Position numbers and translations under genes: made by a program. From Bordetella pseudohinzii (GTDB lineage: Bacteria; Pseudomonadota; Gammaproteobacteria; Burkholderiales; Burkholderiaceae_B): a DNA stretch of 64,000 nt. The DNA lies in the NCBI RefSeq assembly GCF_000657795.2, contig NZ_JHEP02000012.1, positions 1 through 64,000 on the forward strand, read 5' to 3'. The notes beneath the pieces are model-generated. The model made no database searches and had not been told where the DNA came from. It saw only the letters and a program-made list of their open reading frames with translations. Of the stretch, positions 17,833-29,184 are shown piece by piece (positions within the stretch are counted from its first letter, which is position 1; each line of letters starts with the position of its first letter).

Positions 17833-19275
17833 ATGAAAAAAGGCGTGGCGATAGGCGCTGGCGTGGTCGTAGTGGTGGCGGCCGCCTGGCTGGGAGGCAC
17901 CTGGTATACCGGCCAGCGCATCGCCGACGACAGCCAGGCGCGCCTGGAACAAGTCAATGCCTACCTGGCCGCCACCTATCCCGGCACCGGGCTGCATGTC
18001 GAACAGCTGTCTTTTGTTCGCGGCTTCTTCTCCACCCAGGCCCGTTATGGCCTGGCGGCCACGGCGCTGCCCGGCAGTCCCCTCAAACCGGGCGAGCGCC
18101 TGGAGTTCGACGCCCGCGTGGATCACGGGCCGCTGCCGGCCGGCGCCCTGGCCCGCGGCCATTTCCTGCCCGCCATGGCCTATGTGCACACCGAGATGGC
18201 CGACACCGAGGCGGCCCGGCCTTTCTTTGCCGCGGCCCAGGGCAAGAACCCCCTGCTCACCAATCTCGTGCTCCAGTACGGCGGCGGCGCCTCGGTGCAG
18301 GCCGAGGCCGCGCCGCTGCAATGGGCCGAACCCAAGGTGGATTTCGGCGGCGCGCGTTTCGAGGGCGATATCGGCAAGCACCTCGGCAGTCTCAAGGGCC
18401 AGCTGCAGGCCAAGCCCATTACCCTCCTGCTGCCCAAGGACGAAACGCTGCCCGCCACCCAGGTCAGGCTCGGCGACAGCGTGGCCGACTTCGACAGCAA
18501 GCTGGGCAAGGCCGGATATCAGGTCGGCACGAGCAGCCTGCGCATCGACCGCGTCGAGATCCAGCCGCAGGGCGATGGCGGATCCTGGCTGAGCGAAGAC
18601 ATCACCTACAAAGGCCTGGTGACCGAGGACGACCGCTTTCTCAATGGCCAGGTGGACATTTCGGCCGGCAAGCTCGCGCTCAATGGCGCCGCGCTGGGCA
18701 GCCAGCAGATCAGCATGAAGTTCACGCGCCTGGACGGCCAGAAGCTCAAGGCCGTCAACGAGGTCTATGTGCGCCTGGCCCAGCAAGCGGCCGAGCAGGG
18801 CCGCAAGCCCGGCGACTTCAGCGGCGAGCAGACGCGACAGCTGGCCGAAGCGGCCCTGCCGCTGCTGGCCGACAACCCCACCCTCACCCTTGATCCCTTT
18901 GCCTGGAAGAACGACAAGGGCGAAAGCCGCTTGAGCCTGGCGCTCACCCTGGCCCAGCCCGCCGACCGCCAGGCCAGGGGCGCCGACCTCACGCGCCAGC
19001 TGATCAAGAGCCTGGAGGCCCGGCTGGTGCTGAACAAACCCATGATGACGGCCATGGGCACGGCCATCCTCAAGCTGCAGGGCGCCAGCGAAGAAGAGGC
19101 CGCCCGGCAGGCCGCGCGCCAGGTCAACAATATCGCTGGTATGGCCATGATGCTCAACCTGGGCAAAGCGCAGGGAGACGACCTCATCGGCACCCTGCAA
19201 TATGGCGATGGCAAGCTCAACCTCAATGGCCGCGACATGCCCACCGATGCCCTGATGGGCGCCCTGCCCCGCTGA
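17833..19275 (+). CDS. DUF945 (YdgA-like) family protein
   Basis: A 480-residue protein of the poorly understood YdgA/DUF945 family. The N-terminal 25 residues are a single hydrophobic anchor or uncleaved signal (AIGAGVVVVVAAAWLGGTWYTG), and the rest is predicted to be exported to the periplasm. ATG 17833 has GAGGAAAG upstream. A paralogue follows 169 nt later. Members occur widely in proteobacteria; no biochemical role is established here. A TATACT box at 17752-17757 may be its -10 promoter element. Confidence 0.8.
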   Translation: MKKGVAIGAGVVVVVAAAWLGGTWYTGQRIADDSQARLEQVNAYLAATYPGTGLHVEQLSFVRGFFSTQARYGLAATALPGSPLKPGERLEFDARVDHGPLPAGALARGHFLPAMAYVHTEMADTEAARPFFAAAQGKNPLLTNLVLQYGGGASVQAEAAPLQWAEPKVDFGGARFEGDIGKHLGSLKGQLQAKPITLLLPKDETLPATQVRLGDSVADFDSKLGKAGYQVGTSSLRIDRVEIQPQGDGGSWLSEDITYKGLVTEDDRFLNGQVDISAGKLALNGAALGSQQISMKFTRLDGQKLKAVNEVYVRLAQQAAEQGRKPGDFSGEQTRQLAEAALPLLADNPTLTLDPFAWKNDKGESRLSLALTLAQPADRQARGADLTRQLIKSLEARLVLNKPMMTAMGTAILKLQGASEEEAARQAARQVNNIAGMAMMLNLGKAQGDDLIGTLQYGDGKLNLNGRDMPTDALMGALPR

Positions 19276-19444
19276 CGCTGTTCTTCCGCTCCTGATTCGC
19301 CGGCCGCTCGGCGCCAACCTCTTTGCAATTTGACATGGCTCGTAACCCGAGCCGCCACTGCCGGCCGCATGCCCTGGCTATACTCGCCGCGGGCCAGACC
19401 CCGGCCGCCTCGGCGTGCCGAGCGATTACTCAGGAACACGGAAA

Positions 19445-21334
19445 ATGAAGAAAAGCGTTGCGATCACCGCGGGCGTGATCATTGTGGCGGCGGGCGCGTG
19501 GCTGGGCGCCACGTGGTATACGGGCAAGCGCATCGAAGCGCAAACCCAGCAGTATCTGGCCCAGGCCAATGAGAAACTCGCCAATGCCCTGCCCGGCGTG
19601 GGCATCCGCATCGAACAGGATCGCTACGAGCGCGGGTTCTTTGGCAGCCAGGCGCGCTACACCATCACCTTCACCACCGAGCGGACCGAAGAAGAAAAAA
19701 CACCAGTCACCGTCGCGGTGGCCAGCCGGATCGAGCACGGCCCCTTCCCGGGCGGCGCGCTCAAGCGCGGCGCATGGCTGCCGCAACTGGCCTTCGTGCA
19801 CTCCGAACTGGAGAACAGCGAATTGCTCAAGCCCGTTTTCGACATGACGCAAGGCAAGCCGCTGCTCTGGAGCGATGCCGTGGTGAGCTACAACGGCCAG
19901 GCCGACGGCGAAGGCGGCGTAGCCGCCTTGAGCCTGAAGGATGACGAGGGCTCCTTCAGTTTCAGCGGCGCCACTGTCCGCTCCCGCTACGATCACCGCG
20001 ACCAGAGCATCAAGGGCCGCATCGAAGCCGATGCCTTCGTGCTCGATATCCATGAAGACGACGAGCCGGTCAAGGCCAGCGTCAAGGGCATCGGCGTGGA
20101 TATCGATAGCCGCATGGGCAAGTTCGGGCTGTCGGTCGGCACCTCGGGCATGCTCGTCAAGTCGTTGGAGCTCGCCAGCCCCAACCTGGAATCGCCCCTG
20201 CGGGTCGACAACCTCGGCTACGCCATGGACATCACCGAAGACGACAGCGTCGTGGGCGGCAAGGCGGTCTACAAGATCGGCAAGGTGAGCCTGGGCAAGG
20301 AAGACTTCGGCGGCGGCGAGCTGGCCCTGTCGGCCGCCCATCTCAACGGTCAGAGCCTGAAGGCCTTCACCGAAACCTACCGGCAGATGATGCAAGGCCT
20401 CATGGCCGGAAACGAGGCCGACGACGGCCTGAAGGATGAGCAGATCGGCGCGCTGATCGAAAGCGGCGGCAAGCTGCTGGCCGGCAACCCCAGCATCGCC
20501 ATCGACCAGCTGGTCTGGCGCAATGCCGCGGGCGAAAGCCGTTTCGATCTCAAGGTGGACCTGAGCAAGCCCCAGGGCGATGCCGGCAACGCCGATGACT
20601 TCATCCAGGGCGGCGCGGACTTCCTGCAAAAAGCGCTCAAGCGCATCGATGCCAACCTGCAGGTATCCAAGCCCATGGCCGCCGCGCTGGCCGAACAGAT
20701 CCTGCGCCTGCGCGGCGCCAGCGCCGAGGACGCCAAGCGCGAAGCGCAGGAGTCCATCCAGGCCCTGGCCGGCATGGCCGAGATGATGAACCTGGGCCGC
20801 AATGACGGCGACAACCTCGTGAGCAAGTTCAGCTATGCCGATGGCCGCGGCGAACTCAACGGCAAGGAGGTGCCCGTCAAGGAGTGGCTGGCCGAACTCG
20901 CCGGCGGCGGCATGGATGAAGACGAGGCGGACTCGGCCATCGTCGATGAACTCGATCCGGAGATGGTGGCCGGCATCATCGACAGCGCGGGCTACGACTA
21001 TGGCTACGATGAGAGCAAGAAAGTATTCACGCTCGACGCCGAAGAACTCTCGCCCACCGAAATCACCGTCGCCCTGGTCTGCGCGCCGGCTTGCGACACG
21101 CTGCGCATGGCCGCCGTCTATGGCGACCAGCCGGCGCCCTCGGCGGCCGCGATCAAACAATGGAACACCGAGTCTGGCGAATTCGGCCGCGCTTCGCTGA
21201 ACAAGCAGGGCAAGGCCGTCCTGCAATATGACGTCGACGTCTCCGAGGGCGTGGCCCTGGACACCCTCCAGGCGCTGCTGCAGAGCTTCCTGTCGGTGGC
21301 CGACGACTTCCCGCGCGTGCCCGCCGAATCCTGA
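19445..21334 (+). CDS. DUF945 family protein with C-terminal YbjN-like domain
   Basis: A 629-residue paralogue of the preceding gene, sharing the same anchor (MKKSVAITAGVIIVAAGAWLGATWYTG) and the same closing segment of the DUF945 part (FSYADGRGELNGKEVP, near residue 470). It then continues for about 150 residues. An acidic linker (DEDEADSAIVDELDPE) leads to a region with AGYDYGYDESKK, paired cysteines in CAPACDTL, then W..ESGEFGRASLNKQGKAVLQYDVDV and a helical end. That pattern resembles YbjN-type domains (WN..RFGRAYLD..G...L..D). The fusion is unusual; the assignment of the C-terminal domain is by motif memory only. A bidirectional terminator follows. Confidence 0.75.
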   Translation: MKKSVAITAGVIIVAAGAWLGATWYTGKRIEAQTQQYLAQANEKLANALPGVGIRIEQDRYERGFFGSQARYTITFTTERTEEEKTPVTVAVASRIEHGPFPGGALKRGAWLPQLAFVHSELENSELLKPVFDMTQGKPLLWSDAVVSYNGQADGEGGVAALSLKDDEGSFSFSGATVRSRYDHRDQSIKGRIEADAFVLDIHEDDEPVKASVKGIGVDIDSRMGKFGLSVGTSGMLVKSLELASPNLESPLRVDNLGYAMDITEDDSVVGGKAVYKIGKVSLGKEDFGGGELALSAAHLNGQSLKAFTETYRQMMQGLMAGNEADDGLKDEQIGALIESGGKLLAGNPSIAIDQLVWRNAAGESRFDLKVDLSKPQGDAGNADDFIQGGADFLQKALKRIDANLQVSKPMAAALAEQILRLRGASAEDAKREAQESIQALAGMAEMMNLGRNDGDNLVSKFSYADGRGELNGKEVPVKEWLAELAGGGMDEDEADSAIVDELDPEMVAGIIDSAGYDYGYDESKKVFTLDAEELSPTEITVALVCAPACDTLRMAAVYGDQPAPSAAAIKQWNTESGEFGRASLNKQGKAVLQYDVDVSEGVALDTLQALLQSFLSVADDFPRVPAES

Positions 21335-21340
21335 TCGCCC

Positions 21341-21375
21341 AAAAATAAACGCGCCGTGACGGCGCGTTTATTTTT
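21341..21375. terminator. bidirectional intrinsic terminator
   Basis: Perfect 13-bp stem AAATAAACGCGCC/GGCGCGTTTATTT (21343-21355 and 21361-21373) with a 5-nt loop and A/T runs on both sides. It ends the DUF945 gene from the left and gcvP from the right. Confidence 0.9.
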
Positions 21376-21404
21376 TTGAACGGCGGCGATCGCGGCTGTC
21401 GGGA

Positions 21405-24278
<2,874 letters not shown>

Positions 24279-24301
24279 GGTGTTCTCGAAAGTCGGAGTG
24301 A

Positions 24302-24321
24302 GCGCGGGCCGCGGCCCGCGC
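24302..24321 (-). repeat. hairpin between gcvH and gcvP
   Basis: Perfect 8-bp GC stem (24302-24309 with 24314-24321) with a 4-nt loop inside the 50-bp gap. No U-run follows, so it is an intercistronic hairpin rather than a terminator. Confidence 0.5.
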
Positions 24322-24328
24322 GGGGCGG

Positions 24329-24706
24329 TCAGCCGTTGGCGACCGCCTCGTAGCCGGCCGCATCCAGCAGCTTGTCGGCATCGGCGGCATTGGCCGGCTT
24401 GATCTTGAAGATCCAGGCCGTGTAGGCCGACTCGTTGATCAGATTGGGGTTGGCTTCGAGCGCGTCGTTGAACGCGACGATTTCGCCGTCGACCGGGGCG
24501 TAGATGTCGGAAGCCGCCTTGACGGACTCGACCACGCCGGCGGTTTCGCCGGCCTTCAGCGTGGCGCCGACGTTGACGTCGCCCACGAAGACCAGGTCGC
24601 CCAGCTGGTCCTGGGCATTGTCGGTGATGCCGACGACGAAGACGTCGCCTTCGGCCTTGACCCACTCATGGGAGGAGGTGTACTTGCGATCGGTAGGCAG
24701 ACTCAT
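24329..24706 (-). CDS. gcvH: glycine cleavage system H protein
   Basis: Lipoyl carrier of the glycine cleavage system, 125 residues. The lipoyl attachment lysine is Lys63 in [10 protein letters not shown], flanked by the usual [12 protein letters not shown] and [11 protein letters not shown] beta-strands. The start at 24706 follows AGGAG; the open frame runs a little further upstream without support. It carries the aminomethyl group between GcvP and GcvT. Confidence 0.98.
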   Translation of the reverse strand: MSLPTDRKYTSSHEWVKAEGDVFVVGITDNAQDQLGDLVFVGDVNVGATLKAGETAGVVESVKAASDIYAPVDGEIVAFNDALEANPNLINESAYTAWIFKIKPANAADADKLLDAAGYEAVANG

Positions 24707-24758
24707 GGGAACTCCTGGAGAAATCCGGTGATAGGGGTATGGAAAAAGGTAAGCGCGC

Positions 24759-24785
24759 CTTGCGCGCGGACAGGCCGCGCGCAAG
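24759..24785 (-). repeat. hairpin between gcvT and gcvH
   Basis: Perfect 10-bp stem CTTGCGCGCG/CGCGCGCAAG (24759-24768 and 24776-24785) directly after the gcvT stop. A U-run appears only about 12 nt beyond the stem, so termination should be incomplete. It may balance gcvT against gcvH-gcvP. Confidence 0.55.
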
Positions 24786-24793
24786 CTTGGAGT

Positions 24794-25894
24794 TTACGAG
24801 TGTTCGACGGCTTTGCCGTTGCGCACGAAGGGCAGTTTGACCACGGTGGCCGGCACCCATTTGCCGCGGATGTCGACCTCGACCGCATCGCCCGGCTTGA
24901 CGGCCAGGGGCAGGCGGGCAAAGGCGATGGACACGCCCAGGGTGGGCGACATGGTGCCGCTGGTGGTCTCGCCAAGGCCCTCGGCGGTGCGCACCGCCAT
25001 GTGGGCGCGCATCACGCCGCGCTCGGCCAGCTTCAGGCCCAGGAAGGCGCGGGGGGTGGCGAATTGCTCGAGCGCCTCGCGGCCGATGAAGCGGCGCGAC
25101 TCGTCCTTGAGCGACACCGTCCAGGACAGACCGGCCTGGTTGGGATGGATGAGTTCGTCCATGTCCTGGCCGTAGAGATTCATGCCGGCTTCCAGGCGCA
25201 GCGTGTCCCGCGCGCCCAGGCCGCAGGCCCGCACGCCCTGGGCCGCGAGGTCTTGCCAGAGGCCCGCGGCCGCGCCAGCCGGCAGCACGATCTCGAAGCC
25301 GTCCTCGCCGGTATAACCGGTGCGGGCCACCAGGACATCCTCGGGCAGGCGCGCCGCGGAAAACGGCGCGAGGCCTTCGGTTTCGGCCTGCCAGGCCGGA
25401 CGGGCCGCCCAGACCTTGGCCCGGGCATTGGGGCCTTGCACGGCGATCATGGCCAGGTCGCGGCGCGGCGTGATGGCGACATCGAAGCGGCCCGCGGCCG
25501 CCACGCGCGCCATCCAGGCCATGTCCTTGTCGGCCGTGCCGGCGTTGACGACCACGCGCCAGCGGTCGGGCGCGAAGTAATAGATGATGAGATCGTCGAT
25601 CACGCCGCCCTGCGGGTTGAGCATGCAGGAATACAGGGCCTTGCCCGGCGTGCTCAGGCGGGCGACGTCATTGGCCACCAGGCGGCGCAGGAAGGCCGTG
25701 GCGTCCGGGCCGGTGACATCGGCGTTGAGCATGTGCGAGACATCGAACATGCCGGCGTCCCGGCGCACCGCGTGATGCTCTTCCAGCTGCGAGCCATAGG
25801 CCAGCGGCATTTCCCAGCCGCCGAAATCGACCATGCGGGCGCCGGCGGCCAGATGGGTTTCGGCCAGGGGAGTACGTTTCAAAGAGGCGGACAT
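24794..25894 (-). CDS. gcvT: aminomethyltransferase, T-protein of glycine cleavage
   Basis: A 366-residue tetrahydrofolate-dependent enzyme that releases ammonia from the aminomethyl-lipoyl group and makes methylene-tetrahydrofolate. It shows [25 protein letters not shown] at the start, [18 protein letters not shown] and [23 protein letters not shown] 25894 has GGAG 8 nt upstream, and that GGAG lies in a possible riboswitch-controlled stem. First gene of the gcv operon; it feeds one-carbon units to ThyA and other folate enzymes. Confidence 0.98.
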   Translation of the reverse strand: MSASLKRTPLAETHLAAGARMVDFGGWEMPLAYGSQLEEHHAVRRDAGMFDVSHMLNADVTGPDATAFLRRLVANDVARLSTPGKALYSCMLNPQGGVIDDLIIYYFAPDRWRVVVNAGTADKDMAWMARVAAAGRFDVAITPRRDLAMIAVQGPNARAKVWAARPAWQAETEGLAPFSAARLPEDVLVARTGYTGEDGFEIVLPAGAAAGLWQDLAAQGVRACGLGARDTLRLEAGMNLYGQDMDELIHPNQAGLSWTVSLKDESRRFIGREALEQFATPRAFLGLKLAERGVMRAHMAVRTAEGLGETTSGTMSPTLGVSIAFARLPLAVKPGDAVEVDIRGKWVPATVVKLPFVRNGKAVEHS

Positions 25895-25897
25895 GCG

Positions 25898-25971
25898 GGG
25901 CGCTCCAATGGCATAGAGGAATGCCGGCCCCAGGGATGCGGAAAGCGCCCGGTAGCCGGTCGGGTTTCCGC
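25898..25971 (-). promoter_or_regulatory. expression platform of the glycine riboswitch
   Basis: Downstream of aptamer 2, GCGGAAA (25971-25965) can pair with TTTCCGC (25944-25938) in one hairpin that also hides GGGCGCT (25950-25944). If that hairpin opens, GGGCGCT can pair with AGCGCCC (25904-25898), which includes the 3' part of the gcvT ribosome site GGAG. Two exclusive folds therefore exist, one with the site free and one with it blocked. This suggests translational control; it is inferred from pairing only. Confidence 0.5.
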
Positions 25972-25973
25972 CC

Positions 25974-26193
25974 CTCTGTCCTTTTGCCTGAGAGTTGCCC
26001 CGCGCGCATGGCGGGTTTGCACCTTCGGCGCCTGGGCTGACCGCTAGGCGGCGCCAGGTCTCTCCAGAGTGCTGTTACGGTCAGCCGCCCAGCGGCTGGC
26101 CGTGCAATGCGCGGTATGGGTTACCTGAGCGATTCCGGGCGAATTGCGCCTTCGGCGGCGGACCTGGCGGCCCGCTCTCTCCCGCGGCATGCA
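25974..26193 (-). promoter_or_regulatory. tandem glycine riboswitch upstream of gcvT
   Basis: Two glycine aptamers in series on the minus strand. Aptamer 2 (26069-25974) closes with CTCTG/CAGAG and has GGAGAG, CGCCGAAGGTGCAAA and ACTCTCAGGCAAAAGGACAGAG, which are nearly consensus. Aptamer 1 (26193-26103) has GGGAGAG, GCCGAAGGCGCAA and CGGAATCGCTCAGGTAACC, closed by a helix made of TGCA/TGCA, TGC/GCA and GCGG/CCGC. The roughly 30-nt linker (26102-26070) can form its own hairpin (CAGCCG/CGGCTG). Glycine binding in this class normally switches gcv genes on. Confidence 0.9.
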
Positions 26194-26206
26194 TGACAGC
26201 GTGCGA

Positions 26207-26234
26207 AGCATACAACGAAAGCACGGGCCGGCAA
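26207..26234 (-). promoter_or_regulatory. promoter of the gcv operon
   Basis: TTGCCG (26234-26229), a 16-nt spacer and TATGCT (26212-26207) on the minus strand. The predicted start near 26200 falls a few bases before the first aptamer helix, which fits a riboswitch leader. The -35 box is only 18 bp from the stop codon of the upstream dehydrogenase gene. Confidence 0.6.
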
Positions 26235-26251
26235 AACCCGGATTCGCCCGG

Positions 26252-27307
26252 TCAGGGCGTCATGATCATGCGTCCGACAATGCGGCCGGCTTCCAGGTCG
26301 CGCAAGGCCTGGCTCAGGGCGCCCATGCCGCAGGTCGAGACCGGGATCAGCTCCAGGCGTTCGCGCGCGACCAGGGCGACCAGCTCGCGCAATTCAGGGA
26401 GCGACCCCACATAGCTGCCCTGGATGGTCACCGACTTCATGGGGATGAGCGGCAGCGGCCAGGGCGCCGCGCCGCCGAACAGCCCGACCAGCACCAGGCG
26501 CCCGCCCTTGGTGAGCAGATCGAAACCCAGCCCCGCCGATTCCGGATTGGCCACCAAGTCCAGGACGGCCCGCACCGGGCCGCCCACGGCGTCGCGGATG
26601 GCCTGGGCGGCATCGGGCGCCTTGGGATCGATGGCGGCCAACGCCCCGGCCCGCAGGGCGGCCTCGCGCTTGGCCGCGTCGACCTCGACCACCACGGCGC
26701 CCGGCGCGCCCATGGCCTTGAGCAGCTGCAGGCTCATCAGCCCCAGGCCGCCCGCGCCCACCACCACGATGGGGCCGCGCCGCAGGACATCCTCGCCGAT
26801 CTTGCGCAGGGCCGAAAAGCAGGTCAGCCCCGAGCAGGCCAGCGGCGCGGCGCGCACCGGGTCCAGCCCCTGCAGGTCGACCAGATGGCGCGGGTCGGGC
26901 ACCAGGATATGGTCGGCGTAGCCGCCGGCCCGGTTGATGCCTATGGTGCGCGGCGTCAGGCAAAGATTCTCGCGTCCCTCCTGGCAGACCTCGCACTGCC
27001 CGCAGCCTATCCAGGGATAGACCAGGCGCACCGCGCCCAAGGGCACGTCGCCGGCGTCCTCGCCCACCGCCTCGACGATGCCCACGGTCTCGTGGCCCAT
27101 GGTCAGCGGCAGGGTCACGCCGCGCTCCTTGAGCGACAGCGTGCGCCCATGCCCGAGGTCATAGCCGCCGTGCCAGAGGTGCAGATCCGTGTGGCAGACG
27201 CCGGCGGCGCGCACCCGCAGCAATACCTCGCGGCCGCGCGGCACAGGAGTGGGGGTGTCGGCCTGCGCCAGCGGCTGGCCGAATTCCGTGACTTGCATGC
27301 TTTTCAT
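26252..27307 (-). CDS. zinc-dependent medium-chain alcohol dehydrogenase
   Basis: A 351-residue NAD(P)-dependent alcohol dehydrogenase of the MDR superfamily. Catalytic zinc ligands appear in AGVCHTDLH and GHETVGIVEAVGED; structural zinc cysteines in GCGQCEVCQEGRENLC; the cofactor loop is GAGGLGLMSLQLL. Its start overlaps the stop of the preceding gene (ATGA). It is the last of eight genes in the LacI-controlled operon, so it probably oxidises an alcohol intermediate of that pathway. No clear terminator follows before the gcv promoter. The substrate is unknown. Confidence 0.9.
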   Translation of the reverse strand: MKSMQVTEFGQPLAQADTPTPVPRGREVLLRVRAAGVCHTDLHLWHGGYDLGHGRTLSLKERGVTLPLTMGHETVGIVEAVGEDAGDVPLGAVRLVYPWIGCGQCEVCQEGRENLCLTPRTIGINRAGGYADHILVPDPRHLVDLQGLDPVRAAPLACSGLTCFSALRKIGEDVLRRGPIVVVGAGGLGLMSLQLLKAMGAPGAVVVEVDAAKREAALRAGALAAIDPKAPDAAQAIRDAVGGPVRAVLDLVANPESAGLGFDLLTKGGRLVLVGLFGGAAPWPLPLIPMKSVTIQGSYVGSLPELRELVALVARERLELIPVSTCGMGALSQALRDLEAGRIVGRMIMTP

Positions 27308-28410
27308 TGTGTGTCTCCCGCGCCAGGCGCGTAGCTATCGCCCGCGCGCTCGGCCGTCCCCCAGGCTTGCGCCTGCTCCAGGACGGCCCGCAGACGCGCC
27401 GGCGTGAGCGCCGGCAGCAGATGCCGGCTGTATTCCGTGGCGAGCGTGGCGTCGATCAGTCTTTGCCACTCGCCCCCCTCCAATTCCCGTCGCAGGCCCA
27501 GCGACCTCAGGCTGGCCGGCAGGCCGACCGCCCGCATCAGCGCCAGCACCGGCCCCACCTCGGCGGGCTCGCAAGCCATGGCCGCCATCTGCGCCAACGT
27601 GCCGAAGGCCACCAGTTCGCCATGCAGGCAGGCCGCCAGCTCGGGCACCGTGGTCAATCCGCGCACCAAGGCATGGGCCAGCGACAGGCCGCCGCTTTCG
27701 AAACCCAGCCCGGACAGCAGCACCGTGGCCTCGACCACGGCCTCGACGTCTTCTCCGCCCTGGCGGGCGCGCACGGCCCGCATGGCTCGCTCGCCATGGG
27801 CCAGCAGGATCTCCAGGCAGCCGTCGGCCAGCCGCAGCGCCGTGGCGGTGGCGCGATAGCCATAGGCATTGAGGCCGCCGGCCTGCACACAGGCCCTGGC
27901 CTCGAAGGCCTTGCTCAGGGCATCGCCGATGCCGGCGGCGAACAGGCGCGCCGGCGCGCGCACGATGACATCGGTGTCGACAAGCACGGCGTCGGGATTG
28001 CGCCGCAATTTATCCACGCCGGCCACGGCATGGCGCGCGTCATAGCGCACGATGAGGCGGCTGGTGGGCGCATCGCTGGACGCGGCGCTGGGGCAGACCA
28101 CGATGGGCAGGCCGCGCTCGCGGGCCACGCCCTTGGCGCTGTCGATCGTCTTGCCGCCGCCAAAGGCCACCAGGCAGTCGATGCCGTCGGGCAGGCGGCC
28201 GGCCAGCCCGGCGATCTCCTCGCGCGTGCATTCGCCGCCGAAGACCAGCCGGGGCATGCCGGCCATGACCCTGGCCGCCAGGTCCGCGACGGCCGGATCC
28301 ACCACGGCCAGCGGCCGCGAGCAGCCCAGTTCGGCCAGCAGGTCCGACAGGCCGGCCAGGGCGCCCGGGCCTTGCAGATAGCGTCCCGGGAAACCCATGC
28401 CCGCGATCAT
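27304..28410 (-). CDS. iron-type alcohol dehydrogenase, glycerol dehydrogenase (GldA)-like
   Basis: A 368-residue metal-dependent dehydrogenase of the GldA branch: FPGRYLQGPGAL at the start, the NAD-binding GGGKTIDSAKG, the substrate loop SAASSDAPTS, and metal-binding positions in GIGDALSKAFEA, LSLAHALVRG and HGELVAFGTL. GldA enzymes oxidise vicinal diols to hydroxyketones. Both ends overlap neighbours by 4 bp, so it is tightly coupled to the SDR and the zinc dehydrogenase. A diol or hydroxyketone intermediate in the pathway is a reasonable inference. Confidence 0.88.
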   Translation of the reverse strand: MIAGMGFPGRYLQGPGALAGLSDLLAELGCSRPLAVVDPAVADLAARVMAGMPRLVFGGECTREEIAGLAGRLPDGIDCLVAFGGGKTIDSAKGVARERGLPIVVCPSAASSDAPTSRLIVRYDARHAVAGVDKLRRNPDAVLVDTDVIVRAPARLFAAGIGDALSKAFEARACVQAGGLNAYGYRATATALRLADGCLEILLAHGERAMRAVRARQGGEDVEAVVEATVLLSGLGFESGGLSLAHALVRGLTTVPELAACLHGELVAFGTLAQMAAMACEPAEVGPVLALMRAVGLPASLRSLGLRRELEGGEWQRLIDATLATEYSRHLLPALTPARLRAVLEQAQAWGTAERAGDSYAPGAGDTQ

Positions 28411-29171
28411 GACATCACCCAGCCGCCAGCCACATCCACCACCTGCCCGGTCACGAAGGAAGCCTGGGGCGAGGTCAGGTAGAGGCAGGCGTCGGCCACT
28501 TCGGACGGCAGCCCCAGCCGCCGCAAGGGCGTGCGGGCCACCACCTCGTCATTGACGCCATCGGCCACGCCGCGCACCAGCGGCGTATCGATGCGTCCCG
28601 GCGCCAGCGCGTTGACCGTGATGCCATGCGGGCCCAGTTCGCCAGCCAGATGCCGGGTCAGCCCCGCGATGCCGGCCTTGGTGGCGCTGTAGTGCGCGGC
28701 CACCATGTCCAGATAGACCTTGCCCGCCACCGAGGACATGAAGACCATCCGGCCGAAGCCGCGCGCGATCATGCCGCCGGCCAACAAATGCGAAAAATAG
28801 AAGGCGCTGTCGAGGTTGACCGAGACCACCCGGCGCCATTCGGCCGGGTCCATCTGCTGCACGGGCGCCGGCCGGCCCGCATGCTTGGGCGAGATGCCGG
28901 CATTGCAGACCAGCGTGTCCGGCGCGCCCAGGGCGTCGCCCAGGCTGCGCACGGCGCGCCGGCAGGCATCCAGGTCTCCCACATCGGCCGCCGCGAAGGC
29001 GGCGCGCGCGCCCAGCGCCCGCAGTTCGCGCGCCTGGCGCTGGCCGGCCTCCTCGTCCAGGTCGACCACGCCGACCGCCGCGCCGCGCGCCGCATAGGCC
29101 TGGACGATGGCCTGGCCGATACCGCGCAGGCCGCCCGTCACCAACACCACCCGGCCTTCGTGATCCCGCAT
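28407..29171 (-). CDS. short-chain dehydrogenase/reductase
   Basis: A 254-residue classical SDR: cofactor motif TGGLRGIGQAI, an Asp after the second strand (VVDLDEE) that favours NAD, CNAGIS, the catalytic Ser-Tyr-Lys set with YSATKAG, and PGRIDTPL. ATG 29171 was chosen because it begins the first beta-strand and lies 13 nt after the cupin gene; the open frame extends further without a site. It is the third dehydrogenase of the same operon; substrate unknown. Confidence 0.92.
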   Translation of the reverse strand: MRDHEGRVVLVTGGLRGIGQAIVQAYAARGAAVGVVDLDEEAGQRQARELRALGARAAFAAADVGDLDACRRAVRSLGDALGAPDTLVCNAGISPKHAGRPAPVQQMDPAEWRRVVSVNLDSAFYFSHLLAGGMIARGFGRMVFMSSVAGKVYLDMVAAHYSATKAGIAGLTRHLAGELGPHGITVNALAPGRIDTPLVRGVADGVNDEVVARTPLRRLGLPSEVADACLYLTSPQASFVTGQVVDVAGGWVMS

Positions 29172-29184
29172 GCTGGCCTCCGGT

